From: Ailurus styani
Lineage: Eukaryota; Chordata; Mammalia; Carnivora; Ailuridae
Direction: 5' to 3'
NCBI GenBank assembly: GCA_002007465.1
Contig: LNAC01000032.1
Location: forward strand, 2,854,532-2,918,531
DNA length: 64,000 nucleotides
This document shows, piece by piece, positions 22,032 through 33,310 of the stretch (position 1 is the first letter of the stretch; every line of letters starts with the position of its first letter). The translations under genes and the position numbers were made by a program. The notes below the pieces were generated by a model. That model was not told the origin of the DNA and made no database searches. It saw only the letters and a list, made by a program, of their open reading frames with translations.

Positions 22032-23631
22032 GTAAGACCATTTACTTCTCTAGTACATCGAGCATGGAAAAGAAATGACACAGACTCCTCACCATTTATG
22101 TCTTTAATGGAGGTAGCATTTTAAGACTAAGTTATATCAGTACTGAATGAGTGAACCATGAGATCTTCTCTTTCCCTGGTTCGTTTTCCTGAATGTCGTT
22201 TATTGCAGAGAGAGAGAAAAGAAAAACCTGGGGACTGGTACTGAAAATGGATTTAAAAAGCAAATATAGTTTCCCTGTGCTGTATCCACCTGAGCATCTT
22301 GATAAGTCTGTCTCTGAAAAGTGCACATCTATACTGAATTTTGCTCTACTGAAATCCATGCTTGAGTGTTCTAATAAGAATCAGGGAGTTCAGGTTAAGG
22401 AGTCCTGAAATAGATGGTTAAAGGGATCATTCTTCTTTTAAAACACTAAAAAAGGAGAAGTTGCCAAAGAAATTGATGTTTAGTATATTGTAATGACAAT
22501 TCAGTTACCTGAAACTTTGTATACTGTTGGTAAGATTAATTTATTACATTAAAGAAAATATTTTTAAATGTCACAGAGCCCTACTGAATTGCTGCCGTGT
22601 TCTTCTTTGTTATGACTTCTTTTAACTAAGGAGTGAAATCGATATTAGAAATTATAACTCTTAGTCATTTTTCTTAAACTTTATCACATAAAAGTATTAA
22701 ATACTGCTATTTGATTTTTTCTTCTTTGGAACCAATGGTAAAGTGTTTGTGGACTGCCTCCTTAGTAGTGATTTAGTCTGGGTTTGGTGCAAATCTACCG
22801 GTTAATTTTCCCTTTTAAACTGTACCTACTGGTAACTTTAAAGCAGCCAACCAGTTATCATTGATTTCGTTGACATCTTTGTCTAAAGAAGGCATGCCAC
22901 GATTTCCAAAAGAATATGCTTTTATTAGGTATGTAAATAAGATCCACATATGAATCTTAGAGTGCGTTTTTTTTTTTTTTCTTTCTAACCTGGGCACAAT
23001 GAATAGAAAAGAAAACATTTAGAACTTGAAAGATTGGAAACTGAGAATGTGCTTTTTGTCTCACTGATCAAACATTTTGGTTCAAATTGATTACTTTCTT
23101 TGTCTCTTGGCCGGTAATTGCTCACATTGGTTCAATTCTGATTAAAAACCAAGAAATAAAAATACCTTTTGGGTGTTTTTGTCTTCCTATCTCAAGGAAA
23201 CCCAAGTATCCTAAGAATACGCAAGTATACTTGCCACTCACAATACAGTCATCAGAAAGGTTTCCATGTTCCTGGAAAGGCCCTGAAACATTGTTCTTCA
23301 TCTTGGTCATATATTGGAGGTGCTCAGTATATTTTGGGTGACATTAGGTGTGATCAGCTGATTCTTCCTTGTTAAACAGATTCTTTCACTAATGTGGTTT
23401 TATGACCATTTTTTCTCCCGAAAGACAGTTTTCTGAATCGTTGTGTGAAGTATATTGCTACACAGTGTTGTTGCTCTTAATGTTTGCTGGTTTTTTATTT
23501 TATTTTTTTTAACCTCTGGGGTTGTTTGTTCTCTCCTGATTTTCTGTGTCAGGTACTGTCACTGGACCCATAAATCTTCTGTTATTTGAAGAGTGTCCTC
23601 TGTGTGCTTTCTGTTCTTTTGTGTCCTGCAG
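22032..23631 (+). other. PAPSS1: PAPSS1 intron, probable intron 7 (1.6 kb)
   Basis: An AT-rich intron with no SINE or other repeat that I can recognise, unusual in this SINE-dense window. Short open frames on both strands are not supported by any protein similarity I know. It ends with TTTTGTGTCCTGCAG. Confidence 0.85.
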
Positions 23632-23837
23632 GGGGTGTCATTAACTTGTCAGTGCCTATAGTTCTTCCGGCTACTCAGGAAGATAAAGAGAGGCTGGACG
23701 GCTGTACAGCATTTGCTCTGATGTATGAGGGCCGCCGCGTGGCCATTCTTCGCAATCCGGAGTTTTTTGAGCACAGGAAGGAGGAGCGCTGTGCCAGACA
23801 GTGGGGAACAACATGCAAGAACCACCCCTACATCAAG
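23632..23837 (+). CDS. PAPSS1: PAPSS1 exon (probable exon 8): ATP sulfurylase core
   Basis: After two bases completing a split glycine, 68 codons run from [20 protein letters not shown] to [10 protein letters not shown], about residues 299-367. The stretch [15 protein letters not shown] is highly conserved in animal PAPS synthases. The acceptor GTGTCCTGCAG is strong. The donor is AAG|GTCCTG, poor beyond GT, but the next exon continues exactly with MVMEQGDW in frame, so this is the required junction. Reading through would add 26 residues and stop at 23916-23918. Two residues (P and Q in VLPATQ) differ from the human T and H I remember. Confidence 0.96.
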
Positions 23838-24028
23838 GTCCTGAGCAAATCTTGCTGCATTTTATCTCGATGTGCCGATAGTGTGTGTGCTGAAGTGTGG
23901 GCATTATCTGTATGTTGACGATTCCGTTGGAATTGTTAATATTTTGCAGAATGGACACTGGATCTTAGATTAGTGTGATGAATACATGATGTTGTCATTT
24001 TGGTCTGGATAATATTTGTTAAGTAAAT

Positions 24029-24200
24029 TTTTTTTTTAAAGGTAAAAAGGGGGTGGCTGAGGGCTAGGGAAAAAGTCCCAAGCAGGCTCCACAGCCAGTA
24101 CGGAGCCCAATATGGGGCTCATTCTCACGACCCTGAGATCATGACCTGAGATGAAACTAAGAGTTGGATGCTTAACCTACTGAGCCACCCACGCGCCCCT
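24029..24200 (-). repeat. CAN SINE, minus strand, older subtype
   Basis: T-rich tail, AAGCAGGCTCCACAGCCAGT, CCCTGAGATCATGACCTGAG and CTGAGCCACCCACGCGCCCC in reverse. AGTAAAT flanks both sides (24022-24028 and 24201-24207). Confidence 0.9.
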
Positions 24201-24774
24201 AGTAAATCTTTTTTAAACATCATTGGTACGTTAGGCACTGAGTTAGGTTCTGGTTCTGGGAATATAGGGCTGATGTAACGGTGGGCAGAGTCTTTGTATC
24301 GTTGGAGCCTACTGTCTGGTGGGGAGCGGACATCATGTTCTTACAGGTAGGTGGTGAGGGCAGGGTGCTATGGGAGCCTGCAGCAGGGTGGTTTTGTCTA
24401 GTCTGGGCTTTTATTTGAATGTTGTGTGTCTGATATGAAAGCAGTATGAAGTTAGTCTTTCCAAGGGGCCTCATATATTTTATATGTGTTGCATGTGAAA
24501 TGGCATCACTGAAGTAAAATTTCTGTCACTTGTTTTAAAGTACGCTTTGAGCTTTAAAAGAAATTAAGTGAAATTTTAGTAGGTTTGTCTAGACAATTTT
24601 TATGACATCTGTTTAGATCATGTCAATGTGCTAAATCTTGTCTCATGAAGGATAGAAAGTGACATACTTTTTAAAATAAGGAGATATATTGTTTTAGAAA
24701 ATAAGGAGTTTGAATTCGTGATGGTGTCAGACATTCCTTCGACATTAAAGTTCTACAGTTATTAATAACAAATA

Positions 24775-24965
24775 GTAGTTTACAAAACATGCTTACTTAT
24801 GTAAATTCTTTGAGCCACAATGCAAACCTATAAGGACAGGTGGCATTTTTATCCTGTGGATAGAGAAATTAAGACTTACAGGGGATAAATGTCATGACCA
24901 AAATTATACAGCTAATAGGTAGGATGAGGGTTTGATTTGAATTCAGGACTTTGGCCTTCAAAGCC
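24775..24965 (-). repeat. MIR, minus strand
   Basis: CAAACCTATAAGGACAGGTGG, TTTTTATCCTGTGGATAGAG, AATTATACAGCTAATAGGTA and TTGATTTGAATTCAGGACTT are in reverse-complement MIR order. Confidence 0.8.
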
Positions 24966-25254
24966 ATCATCATACTCTTTAGCAGAGAGCAATTATTGGT
25001 GTACGTGCCACTTTTATTTAGAGTAATCTGCGGAACTTCTTAGGATACTTAGTACTTGGTATGCAACCTTGAGGAGCCAGCAGGCTTTTGATAGGGAGGA
25101 AGTGTGAAAAGCAGAATTCCAGTTTTAGGAAGCAGAGGAGCAGACTCCATGTGTTTGAGAGATGACTGGTTGTTGAGCAGGAGAGAGGACCTTGGGAAGA
25201 CAGAGGGGCTTAGCGTTCTACCCTGAGATGGTAAAATCTTGTTCAGTCATTACA

Positions 25255-25430
25255 GTGGTTGACACATATCTATGCTTTGTGCTTTTCAAACCACATTTCT
25301 GTCGCTTGGTCCTTACAGTGATCCTTGGAGGGAGAATCCTGAGGAGTCTTAGGCTGTGTTCAACTTGCCCAGAGCGACAGCCGCGTCCGTTAGGAGTCAG
25401 GGTTAGAGTCTGTCTTAGGTCTTTTGTGCC
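25255..25430 (-). repeat. MIR fragment, minus strand
   Basis: GGTCCTTACAGTGATCCTTG, CAACTTGCCCAGAGCGACAG and GGAGTCAGGGTTAGAGTCTG follow reverse MIR order with much decay. Confidence 0.5.
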
Positions 25431-25549
25431 TCGCTAGGAGGAGTGCAGAGGTCACGGGCAACCTTGGAGCATGAGTGAGGCCCAAATAAAGTGGTGCGTT
25501 AAGAAGCTTGGCCTGGTGGTCTTGTGCAGGATGTCCCCAGCCCACCTCC

Positions 25550-26258
25550 CCTTGCACTGGTACTGGCCATGCTCTCCAGGTCTCTGGCCTAGAGTCGTGC
25601 CCTGGCTGCAGTTTGCTTCCTCATGTCCACTGCAGTCTGTTCTCCTTGGAGCAGCCAGAGCGAGCCTTTAAAAATCTATATCTGAGCCTGTCACTCCACC
25701 TTTTGAAACTCTCCAGGGGTTGCTCGATGCAATTAGAATAAAACCCAGGTGCCTGTGAGGCCCAGTGGGACCCAGGCCTGGCCTTACTTGTGGTTTCTCT
25801 CACTTTACCTCTGCTCCTTCCCTGGCTCTGACTTTCCTGGCCTTGGGCCACATTAGCCTTCTTTCCATTCCTCAAGGACTAAAGCTCCAGGACTTTGTTT
25901 CTGCTTCAGGACTTTGGACTCGCTGCCCTTCTGCCCAAAATATTTGACCTCCATGGCAGATTCCTTTTAGTCACCTCAGGTTCATTGCCACCCTCCTCAG
26001 AGAGACCTTCACTGACTGTTCTCTGAAATGTCATGGAGTCTAATCCCTGGGAGCTCTGCTCCATTGCCCCGGTTGGGTTGTTTTCTCTGTAACACTCTTC
26101 ACTAGCCAACACTTGTCTGGTTCCAGCTTGGTCTGTCCCACTAGACTGCAAGCTCTGTTAGAGCAAAGCTTTCCTCTGTCCTGTTTGCTGCTGCATTCCC
26201 AGTGGTTAGCGCAGGCCCTGTCACATGCCAGTTACTCAATAAATACTGAATGAATGGT
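25550..26258 (+). repeat. L2 LINE 3' region, plus strand
   Basis: CAGCCAGAGCGAGCCTTTAA, CTGTCACTCCACCTTTTGAA, CTCCAGGGGTTGCTCGATGC, CCCACTAGACTGCAAGCTCT and the end CTCAATAAATACTGAATGAA are the L2 3' sequence as I remember it. About 700 bp survive. The open frames in it are decayed L2 and do not encode an intact protein. Confidence 0.85.
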
Positions 26259-26897
26259 TTGCAGGGTGGGGAAGGACTTTCTAGCAAGCAAGACCAGGTA
26301 GGAAGGGACTGTAGAAGTCTAGGTGCATTATTAGCACATAAGCTGAAGTGAGAGGTGGGTAGGGGGGTGAGGGAGGAAGGGTGAGCTTGACCTGTGCTGT
26401 GGAAATGGAAAGGTTCCAGTGGTAACAACCCTCCTCTCAGGGAAAGAGCATGAGTGAAGCTGTGAGAAATTTGAGGTGGTGTGGCGATGGGAAGGTATGA
26501 ATGTGTGTCCAGCTCCATCATCACTTGAATTGCTCAAAAGTTTAGGATTGGAGAACACAGAGGCTGGGGTGACCCAGGGTTACAGATGTTTCTGTTCATC
26601 CACATACAACAGTGAAGGGAATGTTTTTGTTTCTTAACAGGTCATAATTACTCATTTTGGTTTTGTTTGCCTTTCATATGTAAATATCATAGTTGTGTCA
26701 CAGAGCCCTCTTAGAAGGTATAAAATACATTCTAATTTTAAAGCATCTTTAATCCCAATTCAGTTGATAAGCCAAACAGATTTACCATTGGCCTTAAGAT
26801 GAGGGTAATTTACAGCTACATGTAGCTCGTGTGAGAAATGTTCTTTCTTATTTTGATTTTGGTTTCTGTTTAAAAATTTTCTTTCTTCTTCCATTAG

Positions 26898-27033
26898 ATG
26901 GTTATGGAACAAGGAGATTGGCTGATTGGAGGAGATCTTCAAGTCTTGGACCGAATTTACTGGAATGATGGTCTTGATCAGTATCGTTTCACTCCTACTG
27001 AGCTAAAGCAGAAGTTTAAAGATATGAATGCTG
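26898..27033 (+). CDS. PAPSS1: PAPSS1 exon (probable exon 9): ATP sulfurylase core
   Basis: The exon has 45 codons, [20 protein letters not shown] to [11 protein letters not shown], plus the first base of an aspartate codon completed at 39131; about residues 368-412. [11 protein letters not shown] and the [10 protein letters not shown] region are conserved in PAPS synthases. The acceptor is TTCTTCCATTAG and the donor CTG|GTAAGA is good. At about residue 398 the sequence has F (YRFTPTEL) where I remember L in human PAPSS1 and in PAPSS2; at 387 it has I for human V. These comparisons are from memory. Confidence 0.97.
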
Positions 27034-28227
27034 GTAAGACATGGGTCTCATTATCTAACACGGGACTACTTGGAGTCTCTGCTTGATTGGAAAGTTCTAC
27101 AAGAATTTTTCCACTGCTTACTAAGTGTAAAAGAGAACGCTGAGTAAAGATAAATGAAGGCTGGAGTATGTTGGAGAGGTAGTTGATCTAAACCCGCCTG
27201 GGTAGTTTTGTTATGTCGGTGCAGTTTGATCTAACGTTATTTTGTATACTGTGTAGGAGATGGTTGCCGATAATAAACTGACCTTTTTATTTGTGTATCA
27301 TAAAACTCACATGCTAAAACTGAATAGAACTATGAAAGAGAAATTATTTGAGTAATTCACTCATATCAGCGTGCTTTATATTTCCGAATATTTTATGAGT
27401 CTAACGTATCACTGCAGAAAGTAATAGAACAACAACATCATGTTGGCTCTTCATCCGACAAATGTTTGGTGTACATCTTTATGCCAGGGTGCCAAGTGCT
27501 GGGGATCCATAAATAAATAAGACAGGAGCCTGTGGTGTAGAAGAGAAGGACCGTAAATAGATAACGGAAAGTTGTCGAAGAGTAGTAGTGGTTTCAGATT
27601 TCTGCATTAGCATGAGATGGATTAGTACGAGTAGAGTCTGGAGATGCCGTTCTTTATAAAGTACTCCAGCATAGGGACTTTTATACCCGACAGCTTGCGA
27701 TTAGCAGATCTTCACGCAGAGGTAGGTGAGTGATGTGTTTATACTGGTGCACCCACACGCCCAAATCCAAGCTTCCGTGTCAGGGACCTGCATTCACTAT
27801 AGAGCCCGGAAGACTTTGTTAAGATCTGAAGAATTTGAAAGATCCATGACAAAAGTAGTTAAGCCTTAAACCTTGGTGTGGCTTTTTTTAAAAATACTTT
27901 CTGTGAAGAAAGGGAGTGGGCAGGGCTGAGAAAAGTTAATGTGGTGGCTTTTTAAAGAGCTCGCTGGTGACCCAGCCATATTGGTTAACCGGAAGCCGCC
28001 TTCTGAGTGACTACAGAAGTGGGGCAAGAGCACTCATTTCGGGAGTTGTGTCTAGCTTCTGTGGACTCCAGAGTCTGATGCGCACACTGTTCTCTGCGTC
28101 GCTACTGAGAATTCATGTGGTTGTGGAGAAACTGCTTTCTTCTCCAAGTCTCACTTCCTTCAGTTGTAGAAATAAGGATAGTAGTCATACTTAATGCATA
28201 CCATTTTATTTCAAAAAGTGAAATGAG

Positions 28228-28458
28228 GGGCGCCTAGGTGGTTTAGTCAGTTAAGCATCCGACTCTTGATTTTGGCTCAGGTCCTGATCTCAGGGTTGTG
28301 AGATTGAGCCCCGCATCGAGTTCTGTGCTGAACACAGAGCCTACTTAGAATTCTCTCTCTCCCTCTCGCTCTCTCTCTGCACCTCCCACCTCCACACTTG
28401 TGTGCTCGCTGGCTCTCAAAAAAAAGAAAAAGAAAAAGAAAAAAGAAATGAAAAAAAC
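28228..28458 (+). repeat. CAN SINE, plus strand, older subtype
   Basis: GGGCGCCTAGGTGGTTTAGTC, CTTGATTTTGGCTCAGGTCC, CT-rich body and an AAAAAGAAAAAG microsatellite tail. AGTGAAATGAG flanks it (28217-28227 and 28459-28469). Confidence 0.93.
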
Positions 28459-29056
28459 AGTGAAATGAGATCAGTTCTTAAGGCACTATAGATGGTACCT
28501 AACCCATAGTAAGAGGTTAATGTGTCATAATTTCTGAGTCTGAAGGGAGTCTCACCTATATTTGTATAAATGTTAAAGAAAGAATATGTTTGTTCTTAAA
28601 CTCTACTGTACTTTGCTGATATTTGAAATAAGAGCTTAAAATAGATCAGGAACTGGAGGCTACACACTGTTCAGAGCTGTGCAGTTCCCACCCAGCCCGC
28701 CTCATTTATTCACAGTTTCTGCTTGGCCCCTGTATGTCATCTGAGTGCAGGACCCCTGCCACCCCCCAGCCCCACCCCCCAGCGCCTCCTTAACTTCACT
28801 GTCTCTGAATTTGAAGCATGACTTAAACTACTTGTACAGGAGTTTTTCTGAATGCTACACTTCATGCCCGCCTACAAAATAGTGTTTTCTTCTTTTTTGC
28901 TAACATGTTTTGGGCCCAGTCATAGGGGAATCTATCATGATTGCTCTAAGTTAGTGAGAGCACCTCATTCTCTTGTCAGCAATTTAAGGGTCCTAGTCTA
29001 AGTCTCTTCTGGCTATTGAGATGTATGAAGGGGGGCTTCTCGAAAAGGGTCGTCTT

Positions 29057-29234
29057 TTTTTTTTTAAAGATTTTGTTTATGATAGCGCGTGTGCATGAGT
29101 GGTGGTGAAGGGCAGAGGGAGAAGCAGGCTTCCGGTTGAGCAGGGAGCCCAATATGGGGCTGGATCCCAGGACCGTGGGATCGTGACCTGAGCTGAAGGC
29201 AGATGCTTAACGACTGAGCCACCCAGGCACCCCA
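29057..29234 (-). repeat. CAN SINE, minus strand
   Basis: Poly-T and AAAGATTTTGTTTATGATAG at left, CTTAACGACTGAGCCACCCAG at right. Imperfect flanks AAGGGTCGTCTT and AAGGGTTTTCTT suggest an aged duplication. Confidence 0.92.
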
Positions 29235-30457
29235 AGGGTTTTCTTCTTGACAAGAAACTGGCTTAGGACAAAAGTCGTCTTTTCCTAACCATTTTCTTCC
29301 TGCTTCAGATGCTGTCAGGGAAGGGCACAGTGTTTGGAGCTCAGGTGGCTATTTCGTATCTGTGAGAATCCATGAGAATCTTAGACTGGCTGAGTTTCTG
29401 ATCCAGTCCTAGAGTCCTCTAATTCCAGATTTCTTATTCAAATACTTAAAATATGATTGAATTATTTAAGACACTTCTAGTTGGATCTTATTTCATTTGC
29501 AACCAGAATTTTCTGATGGTTTAGTATATACAGGCTTTTGCTTTTTTTTTTTCTTGTGAACAAGAACATGTTTAATGGAAGATGTGCTGAGACCACCTCA
29601 TTTACTTTAATTTTTTGCCAAAATTTGAATTCATAACTGTAATTCATGTTCATAAATTAATTGTTGGCAATGGTGAGGGGTCTTATCAAGGAATTATTCA
29701 TAATTGGAATCTTTAATATTACATCTGTTTTTCACTCTTCTTTGGGAGCCAAACATTTTAAATCATTTAGAGAATTTGTTGCATAATGAGTGATTGCAAC
29801 TTTGTTTAAAGTAGCTGAGAGCCAGTTACCCTTACATCAGACAACAAAGATTGTGGAGTATTATTTTGTTTACTTTTCCATTTTAGACTAAGGCAAATAA
29901 GCAACAGACCCAGGAGTTTCCTTTGTAGTTCTTGTTCCCTCTTTTAGGAGGGCTGTTAACAAGTCCTCTCTTGGTGAGTTTGTGTCTCATACATAGTGCA
30001 AGGAGAGAAAATGGAATCTTTATTTTTTCTTTTACCCAGGGTTTCTTTTCCTACCTCTTCCTCTTTCTCCTCCCCTCATCTTTGAAGAATTTTGATGATC
30101 GGACGTGGTCTGTTGTCTTGTGTTCATTAGTATGATGGCGTTTGCTGTTCTGAGCCTGTTGTGTAGCTGGAAGGATAGAGTGGTCTTTAATAGCCCCAAC
30201 AGTGATTGCAAGGTGATGCTGTTGCAGAGGGCAGGTTCTTTGACTCACTGATGGTTGACCAGTGTCCTGGAGAGGAAGATGGATTTCAGTTAAGCCAAGT
30301 AAGAGCCAGTTAGTATTTACTATACACAGAATATTGCTCTCTTGCTGGATTACCAGGGGAAAGTTGACATAACTTCTTTCGGGCTAGTACTGGTATCACA
30401 GTGTTGAAGAAATTCAAGAAAGCTTTGTAGAGTTGTTGAACTTACAAACACATTTTT

Positions 30458-30643
30458 AAATTTAATTTATTTTTTAAATATTTTATTTATTTGATAGAGC
30501 ACAAGCAAGGGGAATATCAGGCAGAGGGAGAAGCAGGCTTCCCACTGGGCAGGGAGCCCAAGGTGGGGCTTGATTCCAAGACCTTGGGATCATGACCTGA
30601 GCCAAAGGCAGACACTTAACCGACTGAACCATCCAGGTGCCCC
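30458..30643 (-). repeat. CAN SINE, minus strand
   Basis: AT-rich tail with TATTTTATTTATTTGATAGAG, then AGAAGCAGGCTTCCCACTGG, and ACTGAACCATCCAGGTGCCCC in reverse. The duplication is not clear. Confidence 0.9.
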
Positions 30644-31371
30644 CAAACTGGTACTCTTATACCCCAAAGTATGGCAGCAATAAATTACTTTATATTCATT
30701 CTCAAGCTTAGAAATGCTTTCAAATTGTAGTAAAAAAAAATGTTGAATATAAAGCTTTTTGTCAACTGGGCTCTGTCCTTGCTTATTATCCCTTCCCCTT
30801 CCTGTCTGTCCTGTCTTATGTCTGTGTGTTGGGGTTGAGGAGAGGTAGTGGAGGGGAGCTGTATCCTGCCTCCATCATGCGGGAAACATTAACAGGTAAC
30901 CAATGAATACAGAAAGTTGTGGGGAGCTCTTGGCCCAGTAGCATCCTGCTTTAGCACTGGGATTCTGGCCATGCCTCCACCCCTCTACAACTAGCTTCCA
31001 GTCACCACCCCTCCTCACAGCTCCAGAAACACTGTCTCCTTCCAGCACCCTCAAGAGTGGTAGCAGGATGTAGAGCTGCTAGTCTCTAGAGGTCTCCTCA
31101 GTCCTTCTGGGTTCCCTTAATCCTGACCATTCTTCAGATACTTGCTTTCTGAAATTATGTTGAGAGCCTCATCTGGTGCACTTGACCAGACTGACAGAGG
31201 CTCTGCACCCTTTGGATTACAGTATCTCCAGCTCCCTGCCATTTATGGTCAAGAAAGTTTAATGCCTTCAGAGATGGTGTGCTTCTGCCTCAGCCTTCTC
31301 ATGAATCATTCCCAACTTTACCTAAAATACCCTTCTAATGTCTCTATCCATTCAGTAAAATGTAGTTTGTA

Positions 31372-31595
31372 GGGACTCCTGGGTGGCTCAGTTGGTTAAG
31401 CAGCTGACTCTTGATTTTGGCACAGATCATAATCTATCTCAGAGTCATGAGAGCGAGCCCTGTGTTAGGCTCCACGCGCAGTGGGGAGTCTTCTCGAGAT
31501 TCTCTCTCCCTCTCCCTATGTCCTACCCCCTCCTCGCATGTGTGCGTGTGTGTTCTCTCTCTCTCTAATAAATAAATAAAATATTAAAAAAAAGG
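31372..31595 (+). repeat. CAN SINE, plus strand, older subtype
   Basis: GGGACTCCTGGGTGGCTCAGT, GACTCTTGATTTTGGCACAG, CT-rich body, GTGTGCGTGTGTG stretch and AATAAATAAATAAAAT tail. Confidence 0.92.
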
Positions 31596-33254
31596 AGTAC
31601 CAATTTGTGAAAAATGCCAATTAATATGTTCATATTTACTCAAGTGACCTGTCTCTTATTCCCCCTCTTGAAGTAAAAGAAAGCCTAGTAATTTAGGACA
31701 GTCCCGAGGAAGGAGGGGAAATCAAACTCTCTCTTACTTCCAGCTCTCTTCAAAAAAACTCCCACAAAAACAAACAGTAAACTTACAACTTCCCTAACAG
31801 CTCTAAAACTGTTGTCAGTACCCTCGCTCAGCTACCACATTGACTTAGGGAAAACCAGAAGTGCCTGTCACTAGAGCTTTGGGGTAGATAAAGTGGCAGA
31901 TAATAAAGCTTGGGTGGGACTGGAAGAGGAGACTTATTATCATTGTTGTCTGTAGGACAGTTTTACAGAGAAGTTGAGAGGAGGGAAGCAGGAAGATGTA
32001 ATTCTGGGTTAGTGGTTGCGATGCTCCCAGGGCTCTGATGTGGGCGGGCAGTGGAGCATAGTTCTGATGGACGTGGGGACAGCCCTCCCATGAGAACTGA
32101 GGCTGTCTGTGGGTGCTTAGCTACGAAGCTGCGGAGCAGGATCAGAGCTAGGTTCTTGGCACCATGGCACGGTAATGTTTGCTGGCGGTGACGCTGGTTT
32201 AGGCAACCTGCGTCCTGCACGAATCCAGGGGACTCCGTGCTCATCCTCTTCCCACCACCAGGAGGAACTCATGGTTGCCATTTTCTTCCCCTGTCACAAA
32301 TCAGCGTATGCTCAGGAGAACCATCTCCTGTTCTTCTTCCCCTCCTGTCTTCTGGAAGGAAAGAGATCAGACCGTACTGGTTTCCTTAGTGTGTTGGCTG
32401 CTGGACTGGAGGGAAAGGGACAGAACCTGCATTACTGGGCTGTGCCTTTCCTTAAACATTAAATACGGAAGGAATAGATTTTGGGGGTTAGACCGCATTT
32501 GGCTTGAGTAATAGCGAAGGCGGAAGGATTGAAGGAATGCGGACAGTAATGAGCAATATATACTGAAATGCTTTCAGTCATAAGTCGCTCTAACTGATGA
32601 ATTGGATGGTCAGGATTAGAGATGCAGCTAACAGAAGCCATCTGTATGTGCTCAGTAATTGAATCCAGGTGAATGGGTAAGTTTCCAGAATGAGTCCGTG
32701 AGGAACTTCATAGGACCCAGCAAATGAACCTATTGCTCCAAGAGGGGCCACAAGATGTCAGAAACAGGTGATTGACCTAGAATGGCTAAGCAGAGTATAA
32801 AATGTCAGACATCTATGATTACAAGTATGTAAAAATGTATGTGTAAGGAGAAAACTAGGAGATTGTGCAAAACAACCCAAAACAGCTGTATTAGGATAGT
32901 GCATTTGTGGGTGATCCCTACCCCCTCCCAAATGTCTTCAGTGTTTCACGGTTTTTACTTAAAAGGGTAAAGAAAGGGCTGGTGTCATGGTTAGTAGGCC
33001 TGAGGCTATGAAGACAGTGGGGCTGGGGCTCGTTGTCAGGCATCGGAGAGGACAGGACAGTGTCTCCTGGGTTTGTCAGGGATCTCATACTCAAAAAGGA
33101 ATTGGTTGAGTGAGTTGATCCAGTCCTGTTCTTCCATCACTTGATCCTTCACACTGTCACCAGACTTATCTTCGGAAAACAAAGATATAGACGTGTCCTG
33201 TTGGAGTTGAAGGACCTGCATTCCTTTTATCATACCTTTATTCTTTGATTAGTG

Positions 33255-33310
33255 AATGCTTGCTTCTCTCTGACTAGATTGTAAGCTCCTGGGCCCAGGA
33301 CCAGTGGCTG
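33255..33310 (+). repeat. Possible L2 3' scrap
   Basis: CTGACTAGATTGTAAGCTCC followed by GGGCCCAGGACCAGTGGCTG resembles the L2 segment just before its 3' end. Only about 55 bp; weak. Confidence 0.4.

Larger units (their letters stand above)
23838..26897 (+). other. PAPSS1: PAPSS1 intron, probable intron 8 (3.1 kb)
   Basis: It holds one older CAN SINE, MIR fragments near 24.8-25.4 kb and a long L2 3' region at about 25.5-26.26 kb. The 26.27-26.89 kb part is unassigned. It ends with a strong pyrimidine tract and CCATTAG. Confidence 0.85.

Noticed and set aside
25471..26558. Several overlapping open frames in a G+C-richer stretch
   Set aside because: The stretch is an L2 3' region, which explains the composition; the frames conflict in strand and phase.
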